Origin: Primula veris
Lineage: Eukaryota; Streptophyta; Magnoliopsida; Ericales; Primulaceae
Length of the DNA stretch: 64,000 bases
Assembly: GCA_963682055.1 (NCBI GenBank)
Contig: OY821741.1
Location: 11,877,697-11,941,696 of the forward strand
Direction: 5' to 3'
Below are positions 46,001 to 58,757 of the stretch, in pieces. Every line of letters starts with the position of its first letter. The stretch's first letter is position 1. The notes beneath the pieces are model-generated. The model was not told where the DNA came from, ran no database searches, and was given only the letters and a program-made list of their open reading frames with translations. A program made the position numbers and the translations under genes.

Positions 46001-47079
46001 AAGCACCGCGGGCATGGAATACACGTATCGATACATATTTCAAGGAGAACGGGTTCAAGCAATGTCCCTACGAGCATGCCCCTTATGCAAAGAAGAATGG
46101 AGGTAAGGTATTATTTGTTGCTCTTTATGTCGATGATCTCATTTTTATGGGTAACAATGATGAGATGATAGAAGAGCTTAAGGGCACAATGACACGGGAA
46201 TTTGAGATGACAGACTTGGGCTTGATGAAGTTTTTTCTTGGTTTGGAGGTTAGACAAGTAGAGACAGGTATTTTTGTATCACAGGAGACATATGCAAAAG
46301 AGATTTTGAAGAAGTACAAGATGGGAAATTGCAACCCGGTATCAACTCCAATGGAACCAGGTGCAAAACTCTCGAAGTTCGATGGAGGAGAACGTGTCCA
46401 TGTGAGTAGATACCAGAGTTTGGTAGGAAGCCTTCGCTATCTCACATGCACAAGGCTGGATCTTTCATTAAGTGTCGGCATTGTAAGTTAGTTCATGGAG
46501 GAGCCAGTTTATTTACATTGGAAGGCGTTGAAGCGAATCCTACGGTACATTCAAGGAACGGTGTCACTCGGGTTGTTCTACTCAAAAGCAGAAGATTACA
46601 AGTTGGTTGGCTACTCCGACAGCGATTGGTGCGGAGACATAGACGATCGAAAAAGTACCTCGGGATATGTGTTCTTTATGGGAGATACTGCATGTACTTG
46701 TCTTTCAAAGAAGCAACCGATCGTGACGCTCTCGACGTGTGAAGCTGAATATATGGCAGCATCTTGGTGTGTATGTCATGCGATATGGCTTAGAAATTTG
46801 TTGAGCAAGATGGAGCTAAAGCAACTAGGTGCAACCGTGATTCAAGTTGACAACAAATCAGCAATTGAGTTGGCAAAGAACCCAGTGAACCATGAAAGAA
46901 GCAAACACATCGACGTTCGTTTTCACTTTATCCGAGATCATGTGAAAGAAGGAAGTGTGGAATTGGTGCATGTGGCAAGTCAGGATCAAGCTGCGGATAT
47001 CTTCACAAAACCGCTACCGAAAGTACTTCTCGACAAATACAAGAAGATGATTGGCATGACGGATGGTAGAAGCATTTAA
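43030..47079 (+). pseudogene. Copia 2 gag-pol polyprotein, two frameshifts and one stop
   Basis: Gag starts at 43030 (MVNMTGQMPLPRLTKANYE) with a DUF4219/UBN2-type region. An Arg-Gly-rich stretch follows (about 43725-43870), then two CCHC knuckles (CYKCYKYGHYVKDC, CYNCSKMGHFAKDC), protease (WYLDSGASNHM), integrase ([45 protein letters not shown]), RT (MDVKSAFLNGVLEE, YGLKQAPRAW, LYVDDLIFMG) and RNase H (GYSDSDWCGD, STCEAEYMA, DIFTKPLPK). Breaks are a one-base gain in an A run near 43328, a one-base loss near 44929 and TAG at 46489-46491. The element is thus inactive itself but could be mobilised by a relative. The LTR and primer-site layout is intact. The Copia assignment is certain. The lineage (perhaps Ivana/Oryco-type) is uncertain. 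Confidence 0.93.
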
Positions 47080-47095
47080 GTTTACGGGGGAGTTT

Positions 47096-47291
47096 TGTTG
47101 AATAAACATTAAATATTATTTTTTAATGGGTTCTTAAATTTAGAAGTTAGTAAGAAAATAAAAGGTCAAGAGTCTTGGTAGATGAAAGGCCAAGGGGTGA
47201 GAGTAATTAGTGCCTTGTGTCTATATAAAGGCCTTGTTAATTTCATAAAAACAGTGGCAAATAAACGAGTCGAAAAGACTAAGAGTTATCA
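47096..47291 (+). repeat. Copia 2 3' LTR
   Basis: 196 bp, nearly identical to the 5' LTR. It is followed directly by target copy TTTTG and by host intron sequence CGCAGAAAGC. Confidence 0.95.
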
Positions 47292-47296
47292 TTTTG

Positions 47297-48356
47297 CGCA
47301 GAAAGCTGTTACCTTGGATGCCTTCACTCATAAAATTTCCTAAGATTTAAACATAGTTATGACTGAATTCTGAGAACACCTTACTTTTGCATGTCACTAG
47401 TTAATGGTCTATTTAGGAAAGAAATGAATAAGTTAAGCTAGATGTATAATTTTTGTTGCTGTTTGCATTCTATTTGCTCATCTGTATATCTTTTTTAACT
47501 AGGTTAGTTGTTGTGTCGAAAACCTTTTCTTCTTAAGTTTGAGAGAGTCTGGGTATCCTTCAAATAAAAAAAATGTTGTCCTGGTTTCATTAATTTTGTC
47601 GGTGGCTTCATTGATTATATAACGAAAGAAAAAAAGAAACTAGAAAGGTAATGAATGCAATTAAAACGAGCTAGGGCAAAAGAAGTTTCTGATTATTTAA
47701 AAAAAAAAATTGTGTGCGCATGTTATAGTTCATTATCCATTATTTAAAAATCTTTGATCTCGTATAATTTTGTAAAGGGAGAATTTTTGTCCGGGTTAAT
47801 GCCATCATATCATTTACATAGAATTTCACATAATTTGAACCTGGTTGCCTCTAAGTTCCAGGAGATTTCCACATTACTTTTGCATGTTAGTAGTGGATTG
47901 ATAGACACGGAAAAGTTAAGCTAGATATTTTATAGTTGTAGGTGTTGAATTCTTTTGGCATGTGTATATCTTTCTAAACTAAGTTTGATTTTGTTTTCGG
48001 AAACTTCTATGTTAAAGAATTAGCAAAACCCAGGTTTCATAAAACGTCGAAGATACTGTGGTGGTTTTATCAATGTGTCTTTAATGCTTCACTCCGTTTG
48101 CATAATGTTTAACATTATAATCTACATATACAACTATGTTCCGACAGTTTTCAACATTACTTTTGTCGGTTACTACTGAATTGTCCATTTAGGATAAACT
48201 TATAAAAGGTTCAGCTTGAAATTATTATTTTTGTCGGTGTTTGAATATACTGGCTCATGCAGTTGTTCCGTTTTAACTAGGTACGATTTATTGCTGGAAA
48301 CTTGTTTGCTAAAGTTTGCGAAATACCGGGTATCACCAGCAAAGGAAATTGCTGTT
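47297..48356 (+). other. DnaJ copy 4 5' intron, part after Copia 2
   Basis: Homologous to 33005-34064 and 10900-11959. It holds the last three modules and the acceptor-like TTTTAACTAG/GTACGATTTATT before the gene. Non-coding. Confidence 0.6.
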
Positions 48357-49323
48357 ATGGAGTGCAATAAAGACGAGGCTGTCAGGGCAAAAGAGATTGC
48401 CCTCAGCAAGTTTGAAGCTAAAGATTATTTAGGTGCGAAGAGATTTGCATTGAAAGCCCAATCACTCTATCCGCGTCTTGACAGTATACAACAGCTGATT
48501 ACAACCCTAGACGTATACATATCGTCCGAAACTCGAGTAGGTAGTGAGAGTGACTGGTATAGGGTACTGGATGTGAGCCCTACAGCAGATGAGCGAGTGA
48601 TAAGAAAACAGTATCGGAAATTAGCTCTGGTTCTACATCCGGACAAAAACAAATCATTAGGTGCTGATGGAGCTTTTAAGCTCATCTCAGAAGCATGTAG
48701 CTTTTTGTCAGACAAGGTCAAAAGAGAAGATTTTGACCAATTGAGGAATGCAGAACTTGTGAAGCCGCAAGGTCCTTCAGCTGCGTGGAATGGGGTGAGT
48801 AGTTCGAAAAAGCGGAGCAATCCCGAAACCAGCACCCCCAAAAAGAAAACCGGCAACTAAAAAGAGTCGAACTTCCAAAGGTGCTACCCCTGCTGCTCAG
48901 CAAAACTACCCCATCGCCGCTACTTTTTGGTCTGTATGCCACACATGTAGATTACTACACGAGTACTTTCGTGTTTATCTACACAAGAACGTACAGTGTC
49001 CCAATTGCAACTTACCCTATTTCGCGTATGAGTATCCACCCCCTTCAGGAATTCCTCAAATGCCCTCTCGGCCATATTATTTTCAGCAAAATCAAGCTGG
49101 CAACTCACCCTATTTCGCCTATGAGTATCCATCCCCTTCAGGAATTCCTCATATGCCCTCTCAGCCTTATTATTTTCAGCAAAATCAAGCTGGATTTACA
49201 GCCGGGTATTCTTTCTCAATTCCTACATCGAGCAGTAGTCCACCTGGGTTACATTCTGGCGGTTTCGCTAAAGAAGTGTTCCAGAAGTATAAGAGAGAGA
49301 ACGCGCGGAATGCTGAGGAATAG
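48357..49323 (+). pseudogene. DnaJ gene copy 4, frameshifted after the J domain
   Basis: It opens MECNKDEAVRAKE at 48357. The N-terminal region and complete J domain are intact (DWYRVLDV, HPDKNKS, KREDFDQLRN). A two-base loss near 48807 shifts the frame into an Arg/Lys tail, stopping at 48860. The CHTC..CPNC segment and the FAYEYP repeats continue in the other frame to TAG 49321-49323. A truncated 168-residue J protein could still be made. Copia 2 sits in the upstream intron. The 3' flank is A-type, as in copy 2. Confidence 0.9.
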
Positions 49324-50408
49324 AAGGAGGCTGATTTGAAACGAAAGATTTCGACTAATCAAAGAGAAGCTGGGTCCTCGGTGGATGCTAATACTGCGAA
49401 AAAACGAAAAGTTGTCGAAGATCTAACGTTTAAAAAGGAGCCAAGTCAGCAGTGTTGAACCAACGAAGAAAGCTAAGGTTAACAAGGCAGCGAAGAATTC
49501 GAGTGATTTGCTGAGTTTTGACCCAAAAGTTGTAGCGGATATAGCAAAAGGAAAATTTAATACTTGTTTTAGTTTTTTTTTTGTTTTTTTGTTTTTTGAA
49601 ATGAAATACTTGTTTTAGCTTGTTACTGCTTTAGTTGGAAGAGTTAAGAGTTGGTAAATTTTGTGACAATTAAGAGACATCAACATTCCATCATCAGTTA
49701 AGGTTTGACATGAAATCATCAGATTTATAATTCCTTTTCTTTGCTGTGTTTTTTACGTATTGATATCTCTATTGTTAGATTTATTTATTAGATCCAACGA
49801 CTTTGGTTGTCCAGTAAGGTTTTAATAATTATACATTTTCTTTCCAAGTTGGACTTAGTATTTTTAAAGAAATAGAGAAACAAGAAAATAATTTTAATTC
49901 ATAAGTAATGATAGTATCTTTCATACGAAAATAATTCTTTTCTTATGGACTAACGAAGTTGTTTTAAATTATATCAACAATATAAACGTTTTCCATTTGG
50001 GAATCTTTGTAAATTTGTCTAATTAAAACATTGGGTATATTTTCGGTGGGTACTACCTCTCAAACAATTTTTTTCTCTTTTTTTTTTGGGACCAATTTCG
50101 TCAAACTAAGTCGAGACATTAAAAGAAATAAATAAGAAAATTTCGGAAATTTGGGAAAAACTCGTAAAAACAAAAATAACTGAAACCCCCAAAAACTGAA
50201 GGAGGGAGGGGGGGACCCAAAAAGTGGTATAAGAAAGTTGAAAATTTTGAAAAACAAACAAAATAACTAAAAAAATGTAAGAAAAATAGAAAAGGACTAA
50301 AAAAAAAATCAGGAAACTCCATACTGTACATAAACCTTCGATAGATGGCAAAAATTTGGAAATAAAATTATTAGTCATATGCGACGAGAGAAGTACTTGT
50401 TAGTCATC
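49324..50408. other. A-type flank, second copy, first part
   Basis: Near-identical to 12930-14002, including the coding-like remnant DLLSFDPKVVADIAKGK at about 49505-49555. No gene. Antisense Phe-rich ORFs are artefacts. Confidence 0.6.
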
Positions 50409-50766
50409 TATCATTTATTATCAAGCCGCCACCCTTCCATACACATTACTTTGTAAATAACCTGTTGGAGGTTTCGACCAAAATGTATTCAAAGTACGTG
50501 TTTTTGACTTATTAATGGAACTCCAGGCTCAAATATGTCGTTGAGAAAATCCGAGTTCAAGCTCAGTCACCTTATAATAACTAACCCGGGTCTTGATTTA
50601 ACGTCATTAAAGGTGACTGAACTCCCATTTTCTGAACAACATATTTGACCCTGGAGTTCCATTAATAATCAAAAACACGACTTTGAATACATCTTTGTCG
50701 AAACCTCCAACGGGTTATTTAAAAAGCACTTTGTATGAAAGGGTGGCGGTTTGATAATACATGATA
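50409..50766. repeat. Large foldback element, unit 2 copy with longer centre
   Basis: Arms as at 14003-14316. The centre keeps about 44 more bases, including TAACCCGGGTCTTGATT, between complementary CAGTCACC and GGTGACTG. The other copy has lost exactly the hairpin tip. Confidence 0.88.
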
Positions 50767-52485
50767 AATGTGCGAATGTTATAGACGTTTGGAGTGGGAA
50801 CTATTAGGCTTTCTTCTCATGTTATGGTTGAAGGTCTTACCTTGCGTATATCTTGAATACAAAGCAGAATGGTATTCACTCGTATTTCAATTTGATAACC
50901 GAGAATTTATAGAGTTGTGTGAAAAGAATTTAAAATTATGACCATAAGAAATCGCCACAATCGTTAAATATATTAGAATCCGTAGTTCATGGAAAGACTA
51001 GATCGTTACTTGAATTCCTTGAAAGTTTAATAGCCCGAAAAACTGTCTAACTATACTTGTGACATAGATAATTTTGGAAACGTTAAGTCTTATGTTTGGC
51101 TTGGAAACTTATTGTTGTATTTTATTGTTGTGGTCCAAATTTTTATAAAAGTTTTCTCTTTAAAAAAAAACACATGAAACGAATATTTAACGAGTCAAAT
51201 TGAGTCCGCTCACTAGCTTTCGTATAATAGATTGTTATATTTACTTTTTAATGTTAGACGACGATATAATTATTTAAAATATTTACATTATTATAAAATA
51301 CCAAATTATTTCCATCTCAATAATGTCAACCAAACAATTTGGTTTGCATAATCTTAGTTTGACTCGTTGAGAAAGACCTTGGTATTTTCTTTTCAAACAA
51401 ATTAAGCTGCAATTCACATGCAAATCAGTTAGAAAGGATAACGTAAATGACAAATGAGAGTTAACATTTTGTAACTAACATAGCCACATAAAAAAAACAT
51501 AGGTAGGTGGTTTTTTGTCATTATCTATTGAGCTAAAAATAAAAGGTTTAAAATGAGTTTTTATAAGCATAAAACTAGACTTTCATCTACATAAGTCTGA
51601 TTTTTTACATCCTCAACCGTTACAATATGGGCACCTCTTTTAGTGAATTTGTCCAGCTAATACATCTCTAAATCCAACTCAAAAAATATCAAATTTGTCG
51701 TGTCCAAAAAGAAAAAAAGGGTCCGTTACAAGAGCATGAACCTAATTGACATAGTATTAATGATCAACCCATTGTTTTGACCATCTTTTAAGTAGTTGGC
51801 AGTTTTACTTTTTGATTATTTGGATTTATAAATACTTATACTGACATATCAATAACGTGGACAGTCAATTTATTTCCACTCTATATATCTAGAGACTATT
51901 TATAATAGTCATGTACATTTACCTAAATGACTGATTTTTAAAAAGTGCATTAAACATGACAAATATAAATGCCAGCATCATTTAAGACTTCTTATACTAA
52001 TGTTGTACATTATTACCAAAATTTTAAAACAATTAAGGAAACATGTATATTAAAGAACTACAATGAATATATATATGAATTCAAGATACTTTAGGAAACA
52101 TGTACAAGTTAGAAGTTTGATTTAGATGGGGACATGTTTTCTAAGATGCTTGTGCATAATCAAATGAATCGATTATATGTGATAATGACAAATCAATCTT
52201 AAAAAAATATTGATTGATAACTCCGGTCGACTTAACAATGAGCTATAAACCCGTGAATTAAGATAAAAAAAACTTATCGTTTTACCTTTATAAGCTGAGT
52301 AAATCAAAGCAGTGAGACAATTTGTTGGTCTCCATCACGACAACTGTTTTTTTTTTATTATGATAATCATAGCGGTCCAAGTAGTCAATAGGGAAAAATG
52401 TAAAATAAATCACGATTACATTTACGTGTTTGTTGATAGTCGTTTCATATGAATTCCTGCCTATCACTTCAAAATGGAATGCTTT
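50767..52485. other. A-type flank, second copy, second part
   Basis: Homologous to 14317-16025: diverged B-like unit, then tail up to the CACTA insertion. No gene. Confidence 0.65.
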
Positions 52486-52830
52486 CACTACACCAAATCA
52501 TCAATTTTGGAACACTTTGTACTTTTTACCTTGGAACACTTTCTAGCCATACCTAGCAATCGGAACGAATTTAATGTGTTCCGGTTGTAAAAAAGCATCC
52601 CAAAAAATAATATCATATTTATTTTAACAAAGTAATTATTTAGGAACACCTAATAACGTTCCAACTAAGTAATTATTTAGGAACACATAATAACGTTCCA
52701 ACTAACGTTCTAAAAAATAATATCATATTTATTTTAACAAAGTAATTATTTAGGAATATCTAATAACATTCCAACTAAGTAATTATTTAGGACCATCTAT
52801 TAGCGTTCCAACTAATGTTCCGACATGTAT
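52486..52830 (+). repeat. CACTA copy 2 left terminus and subterminal repeats
   Basis: Four AAGTAATTATTTAGGA motifs in two larger repeats, as in copy 1. Confidence 0.78.
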
Positions 52831-54812
52831 AACTCACATGTCCATTTAGTAAAAAGTTACCGGCTAATAAATTCTACACTTAATTTCTCATTCTTTTTTA
52901 AGAAAAAAATGACATATATATAGCGTACTCCTAGTAATTGAACCATAAACTGAACCTAAAGTTCAAAGCATCCTTTTAATAATAGTAACTAAACAGATGA
53001 TGGCATTATTTTTAATCCTAAATTACACATTACACATAAAATGCACCATAAGTCTCTCATTTGAATATAGCTGCCATATTAAATTATTTATGTTTATTTT
53101 TCATGTTTTCTATATATACTTGTTTTAGAACAAAATTTAATTAAGTTATGAGCAAATTTTAAAATCTGAAATCACCTGTGTACATAAATATGAAATGGGT
53201 AAATAAAGAAAAGTGAAAAAGTAATAGAATGAGTATAATGTGAAAAATATAAATACAAATTAATTATTTAATATATATACATATATATACGTGCATATAG
53301 ATTTGTGGGGGAAATATGTACGATGGTAGTGTGGGCAAAAAGACCTTAAAGTTAACTTGTTATATAATATAATTATATAAGTACAAAAGGGTGTATGGAT
53401 AGTATCATTTTCTTTAAGTTAGTTTTAATTACCATAAGAGTTCCACACGAATCAAAATTTCCAAATTATACATTTCTCTGTGTTTATTACTCGGTAAAAT
53501 TGCAGGCGCGAATTAGAGAGAGTGTTTTTCCCACGTTCTTAGAGGTTAACTTCGTGCTTATCTCAATCATAAATCACGTAAGTGGTAACAAGTCCACGTC
53601 TATCTGCTCCCTCCTCATCGCGATCTGTTCATTGATGATGCGGAGACTTGTTTATTCTATCTGGTTAGTTTTCTGACTTTGTCTAATTAACACAGTACGG
53701 TTTGATTCTTTTATATTATGTCTATTTATATCTATACTTCTTATATTTCCTCATCTATAATTGAATAACACATAGTATCAGCCAATTTCTATCAAATTTG
53801 TATAAGATTGGATTCTAGGGTTTTTTTTTCTTTAATAATATTGTGCTACAATTGGGTGATTGTGTTTTGTTTGTTTGCAAATTTTATTATAACAAATTGT
53901 TAGATTTTTTAGTCCCACTATATTTATTCATTTTAATTACAGTTTAAATATGTAGTTCGAGTTCGACATAATACCGTGCTTAAGTGTTCATCTGTTAGCC
54001 GGTTTTTTTATTTATTTCATGTCCGTTATAGTGTTGTTCTTTGTCCAAGCTTCCAGTGTTGGGATATAGTTGAAGAAGTATAATAATAACAGGGTTAAAA
54101 AGTTGAATTTACTTTTTGGGATTGGCTTGAACACGTACTAAAATTGAACAACAACTAGTAATTGAATAGAAAAATGGATTATGTGCTTAATAGTTGGGCT
54201 CATTTTTAGTATTAAGCGTGCTTTTTATAACATCAGGGTAGCATATGAAATATAGTGTTTGCCCCAAATAGTTTTAGTCTGTTATGTCTTTAATAACATT
54301 ATACTGGATACAAATTTCGTAGAAGTTCCTTCTTTCTCCTAATACCATCAACTCTCCCTTTCCCTCATATCTTTCGTTAACTTTATTTTTATTTTGAAAA
54401 TCTTTCTAGCATAACACGAGCATGCTCCTAAGATGGCGTAGCTACGAAACTCAGATACGCCCACGATTTAAACTCTAGGTTGATAGATTCTGCTATGATA
54501 TTTAGGTAATAGTGTTTAAGGTTTTATACTTATTTTCATAAATCTAGTTTCATTTTGCTCCTAGCTCTAGTTCTTATTTGGTAATTGACTACAGAGGTCA
54601 CTAACTTTTTTAAAATGTAACCTTTTTTAAAAATTGTGTTGATTATTATCTGACTATCTGATGGAGAAAAATACTAGAATAACTACATTAGCACACATTT
54701 AGCCTTAGCTATGTTGGCTTCGCTTAGACGGTATAAATAAGCCACTTGTCTTTGTTTTTTTCTAATCGTTTTTTTTTTGTCATAAAGATTTTAGACCCAA
54801 TAATAAATAATA
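52831..54812 (+). other. CACTA copy 2 5' non-coding region
   Basis: Homologous to 16371-18406. The 93-codon frame at 53395 arises from a TGG-to-ATG-like context and is not open in copy 1, so it is not called. Confidence 0.5.
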
Positions 54813-57800
54813 ATGTCGTTGGACAAATCATGGATGAGCAAAAGGAGGACTCCAGATTATATCATAGGCGTTCAACAATTTATTGAATTTGTTCATAAAA
54901 ATTCAAATGGGCGGACACATTTTCCATGCCCATGTAACCGCTGTGAGAACTCGAGGAGGTAAATTGACGTAGATGTAATTAACCTTCATTTACTACAACA
55001 TGGTATGCAAGAAAATTATGTGGCATGGACACATCATGGAGAAAAAAACAGAGATATAGGAGGAAATGTAAGGCATATGATTGATGAAACACCCTCTGAA
55101 GAATCAAACTTATGAACAATGTATATGATATTCATATGACAGAGAAAGAAAATGCACTTGATGATGTGATTGGAGATGACGTGGGAGAGGATATAGTTGT
55201 TGAACCCCATATACAAGAGAGCAAAAATTACAAGAAATTTAGAGATATGGCATTTCAACCTTTGTATGCGGGTTGTCCTAATGGAAATACCACGTTGTCC
55301 ACCATTATAGAGCTGCAAAATTTGAAGTCACATTTCGGATGGACAAGCACCAGTGTAACTGCATTACTAGAGTGGCTAGAGGGATTGTTCACCGAATGCA
55401 AACTTTCAAAAAATTATCCTAATATGAAAAACCAAACTAAAGAGCTGGGAATGGAATGTCAAACCATTCATGCATGCATAAATGGTTGCATTCTATATAG
55501 GAAAGAGCACGAACATCGCCATACTTGTCCAAAATGTGGAGCGAGTCGGTATAAGATATTTCTAAGAAATAAGACAAAGAAAAAGAAATCTTTTAAACAA
55601 GAACCTTCTAAGCTTGTGAAATATTTCCCCTTAATTCCTAGGTTAAAAAGATTCTTTAGTATTCCATGGATTGCAGAGGCAATGACTTGGCACCAAAACG
55701 CAAAGAGTGATGGAAATCTCATGAGACATCCTTGTGACTCACCTCAATGGAATTCAGTCAAAATTAATTGGCCTGAGTTTGCTTCAGATTCTAGGAACTT
55801 ACTGTTTGCAATATCAACTGATGGTTTTAACCCACATGGAACTATGAATAACAATCATAGTTGCTGGCCTGTGATTTTAGCACCACTAAATCTTCCACCA
55901 TCGTTGTGCATGAAAAAAGAGTTCTCTCTCCTGACATTACTAATCTCTGGAAAAAAAGGGCCAGGAAATAAAATTGATGTATTTTTGGAACTTTTAGTAG
56001 ATGATCTGAAAGAGCTGTGGTTTAAAGGCGTACAAACATGGGATGCATTTACTAAGAAAACATTTAACATGAGGGCAATGTTGCTTTGGGGTGTCCATGA
56101 CTTTCCAGCTTATGGAAACCTTTCAGATTGCACTGTTCATGGATATAAAGCTTGTCCGGTTTGTGCCGATGATATCGTCTCCTCGCGACTTGGAGACTCT
56201 ACTAAAATATATTATCATGGATACCAAAGATTTTTGAACTCTGATCACAAGTTCAGGAGTGATAGAAGATTCAATAAAACACTTGAACAACTACCTCCTC
56301 CATATCGATTATCAGGGGAAGAGGTTGAACAAAAGATAGCAAAAGTTCTTGCAAGTAATGAAAGGAAACGGTTAAATAAAGTTACTCGTGGAAAGTGTAA
56401 AAGGCAAGGTAAGATTGGAGAAAATGACAATTCTGAAGATGAGTCAACTCTTGCCGCACCATGGTCAAGAAGGTCTATTTTGTTTGATTTTCCTTATTGG
56501 AAAACTCTTGAAGTGAAACATAACATTGACGTTATGCACACTGAGAAAAATATAATAGAGCACTTATTGAACTTGTTGATGGGTGTGAAAAAAAAGACTA
56601 AGGATGGAATACAAGGTCGGAAAGAAATGAATAAATTAGGAGTTAAGAAAAAGTTGTGGATGGTTAAAGATGGAGAAACCGGAAAAATGTCGATTCCAAA
56701 AGCATCTTACGTCTTAACAAATGAGGAAAAACGACAGTTTTGTCAAACTTTAAAAGATCTAAAGTTGCCTACAAATTTCTCCTCAAATTTGAGTAATTGT
56801 GTTAGCATCGATCCTCCAGAGCTAAAAAGGCTCAAGTCACATGACTATCACGTGATAATGGAACATTTGTTTCCCCTACTATTTAGGCATTCTTTTCACA
56901 AGAATAAAGATATTAGAAATGCAATTCAAGGGATTAGCTTATTTTTCAAGATTTTATGTGCTAAGGTGATCAATAAAAAAGAGCTCGAGCTTGCAAAACG
57001 AGCATTGGTTGAGGCAATGTGCATTCTTGAAAAAGATTTTCCACCTTATTTCTTGATTATAAGTGTGCATTGTATGGTTCATCTCACCGATGAAGCCTTA
57101 TTGTGTGGCCCAGTAAGATTCCGATGGATGTACCCATTTGAAAGGTACATACTTATTTTTTGTTCTTTGTATGCACGTATAGCACTTAATTCTAATTTAT
57201 TGATGATATTAATCTTTAAAATCCAATTTTGAAAGATTAATTAAAGTGTACAAGGAATATACCCTTAATAAGCAATACATAGAAGGGTCAATAGCCGAGG
57301 CTTACCTTGTAGACAAGCTGCCATGTTTTGTATGGAGTATATGCCAAACGCAAATATTAGGGGTTACAAAGCCGGTTGAGAAGATTGGCAAGACGAGAGT
57401 GTTGACTTTACAGATGAACAATCATTTGGAATTGGGGAAACCTTTCAGCTGAACCACGTTCAGTTTGAGCAAGTACGCCGATGGATTTTAAATCGACTCG
57501 CAAACTCTGATAAATTGAGTGAATGGGAAAAGTAAGTGTGCATTGCTACAAGTTGTATTTTACAAATAGTGTTTTTTTTTAACGTGCATGACCTGATGTG
57601 ACACTACATGTAGAAAATATAATGGTTACTTCTCAACTCGGGATCAAGCCGCTGGTCGGAGAGGAAACGCAACTGTTAAAGAATTCATTCATTGGCTGTG
57701 TGATGAGGTATATCTAGTGTTATTTATTGTTATACTTAGTAGTGAATTTCTGCTTATAAAGTTGATTTTTATTTTCATGGCAGTTGTTGGATGCAAAGCA

Positions 57801-58285
57801 AACTAATGCAATGATATGGAGATTAGCCAAGGGTCCACTACATAAAGCAAAGAGATTCACAAAGTATCGTGTTAATGGTTTCATATTCTCTCCTAATTCT
57901 TCGGAAGAATGTTTGGTAACTCAGGACAGCGGAGTGTCGATGGAAGCATATTCTCTTTTTGTTTCTGGTAGAAAAGACAAAAATCCGAAGGAAGATAAGA
58001 TGACCTTTTTATGGAGTTATTAGAGAGATATTAGAGTTGGACTATATAGATTTTAAAGAGACGGTTTTTTATTGTGATTGGGTGAAAGTGGAAGACTCTA
58101 AAAATGGTTCTAAGGTTGATTCACTTTGGAACCACGTGATGGTAAATTTAAAAAAGCTTAAGAATAAGGAACGAGTTGATGAGGATTCGTTCATTTTAGC
58201 TCAAGAAGCAGTGGCAATTTTTTACTCTAAAAATTATAAAGATGATGGGTGGCATGTGGTTTTAAATACACCGAAGATTGACTAA
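54813..58285 (+). pseudogene. TNP2-like CACTA transposase, copy 2 (broken)
   Basis: The short first frame 54813-54962 (49 residues, MSLDKSWMSKRRTPDY..CPCNRCEN) is cleaner than in copy 1: the one-base loss is absent and the TGA at 18619 is TGG here. The TAA after NSRR is shared. A 19-base deletion near 55111 separates it from the Transposase_21 core, which reads on from 55112 to the donor after 57144. Exon 2 starts at 57236 and has a one-base loss near 57315. The DUF4216 exon, from 57784, has a one-base gain near 58008 (frames 57784-58023 and 58037-58285). Residues of the core (PLYAGCPNG, DGFNPHG, GVHDFPAYGNLS, HNIDVMHTEKN) match copy 1. Confidence 0.9.
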
Positions 58286-58757
58286 GGAAGTTGACAAAGT
58301 AGACATTCCAACAGACTATCAATCTTGTTTGAAGGGCAACCCCGTCTTAAAGAATTTGTTGATATTTGATTAGTGAATTTTACTACGGTTTTTTTAATGT
58401 GCTCTAACTTTGTTTTTATTTTAGAAAATATTAGTGATTTAATGATGTTTGAACATACAGTTTGTTTTTCCGATTTTTCATGATTTTTAATGGCTTGAGA
58501 TGCTATAGTTTTACTTGTATGATAGTTTTTTTCACCACATTTTGTATTATCCTTGGCCTTGTTCTGGGATTAAGTATTTAAAGGTGGTCTACTTTGATTT
58601 GAGTTGCTATTTGTCTTTGGTAATAATTTATTGTTTTAACTTATTTTGTCTTACATTGTTGTCACTGTTTAATTCTTCTACTGGTTTAAGTCTATTTATA
58701 CATCATGCTTTACAATTATTAACTTGATATATATGAACATAATTTCTTTCAGATGCA
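58286..58757 (+). other. Spacer between CACTA copy 2 genes
   Basis: Homologous to 21897-22369. No gene. Confidence 0.5.

Larger units (their letters stand above)
42816..47291 (+). mobile_element. Copia element 2, complete LTR retrotransposon, 4.48 kb
   Basis: LTRs of 197 and 196 bp (42816-43012, 47096-47291) start TGTTGAATAAAC and end GTTATCA. They are flanked by the 5-bp target copy TTTTG (42811-42815, 47292-47296). A primer site TGGTACCAGAGC (43016-43027) resembles the initiator-Met tRNA site of plant Copia. A purine tract, ACGGGGGAG, precedes the right LTR. The empty site is visible in copies 2 and 3 (GAATTTTGCGCAG). The LTRs differ by four substitutions and one single-base indel, so the insertion is fairly recent. 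Confidence 0.96.

Noticed and set aside
53395..53676. 93-codon ORF in the CACTA 5' region
   Set aside because: The corresponding frame is not maintained in copy 1 near 17008-17270. More likely an untranslated exon.
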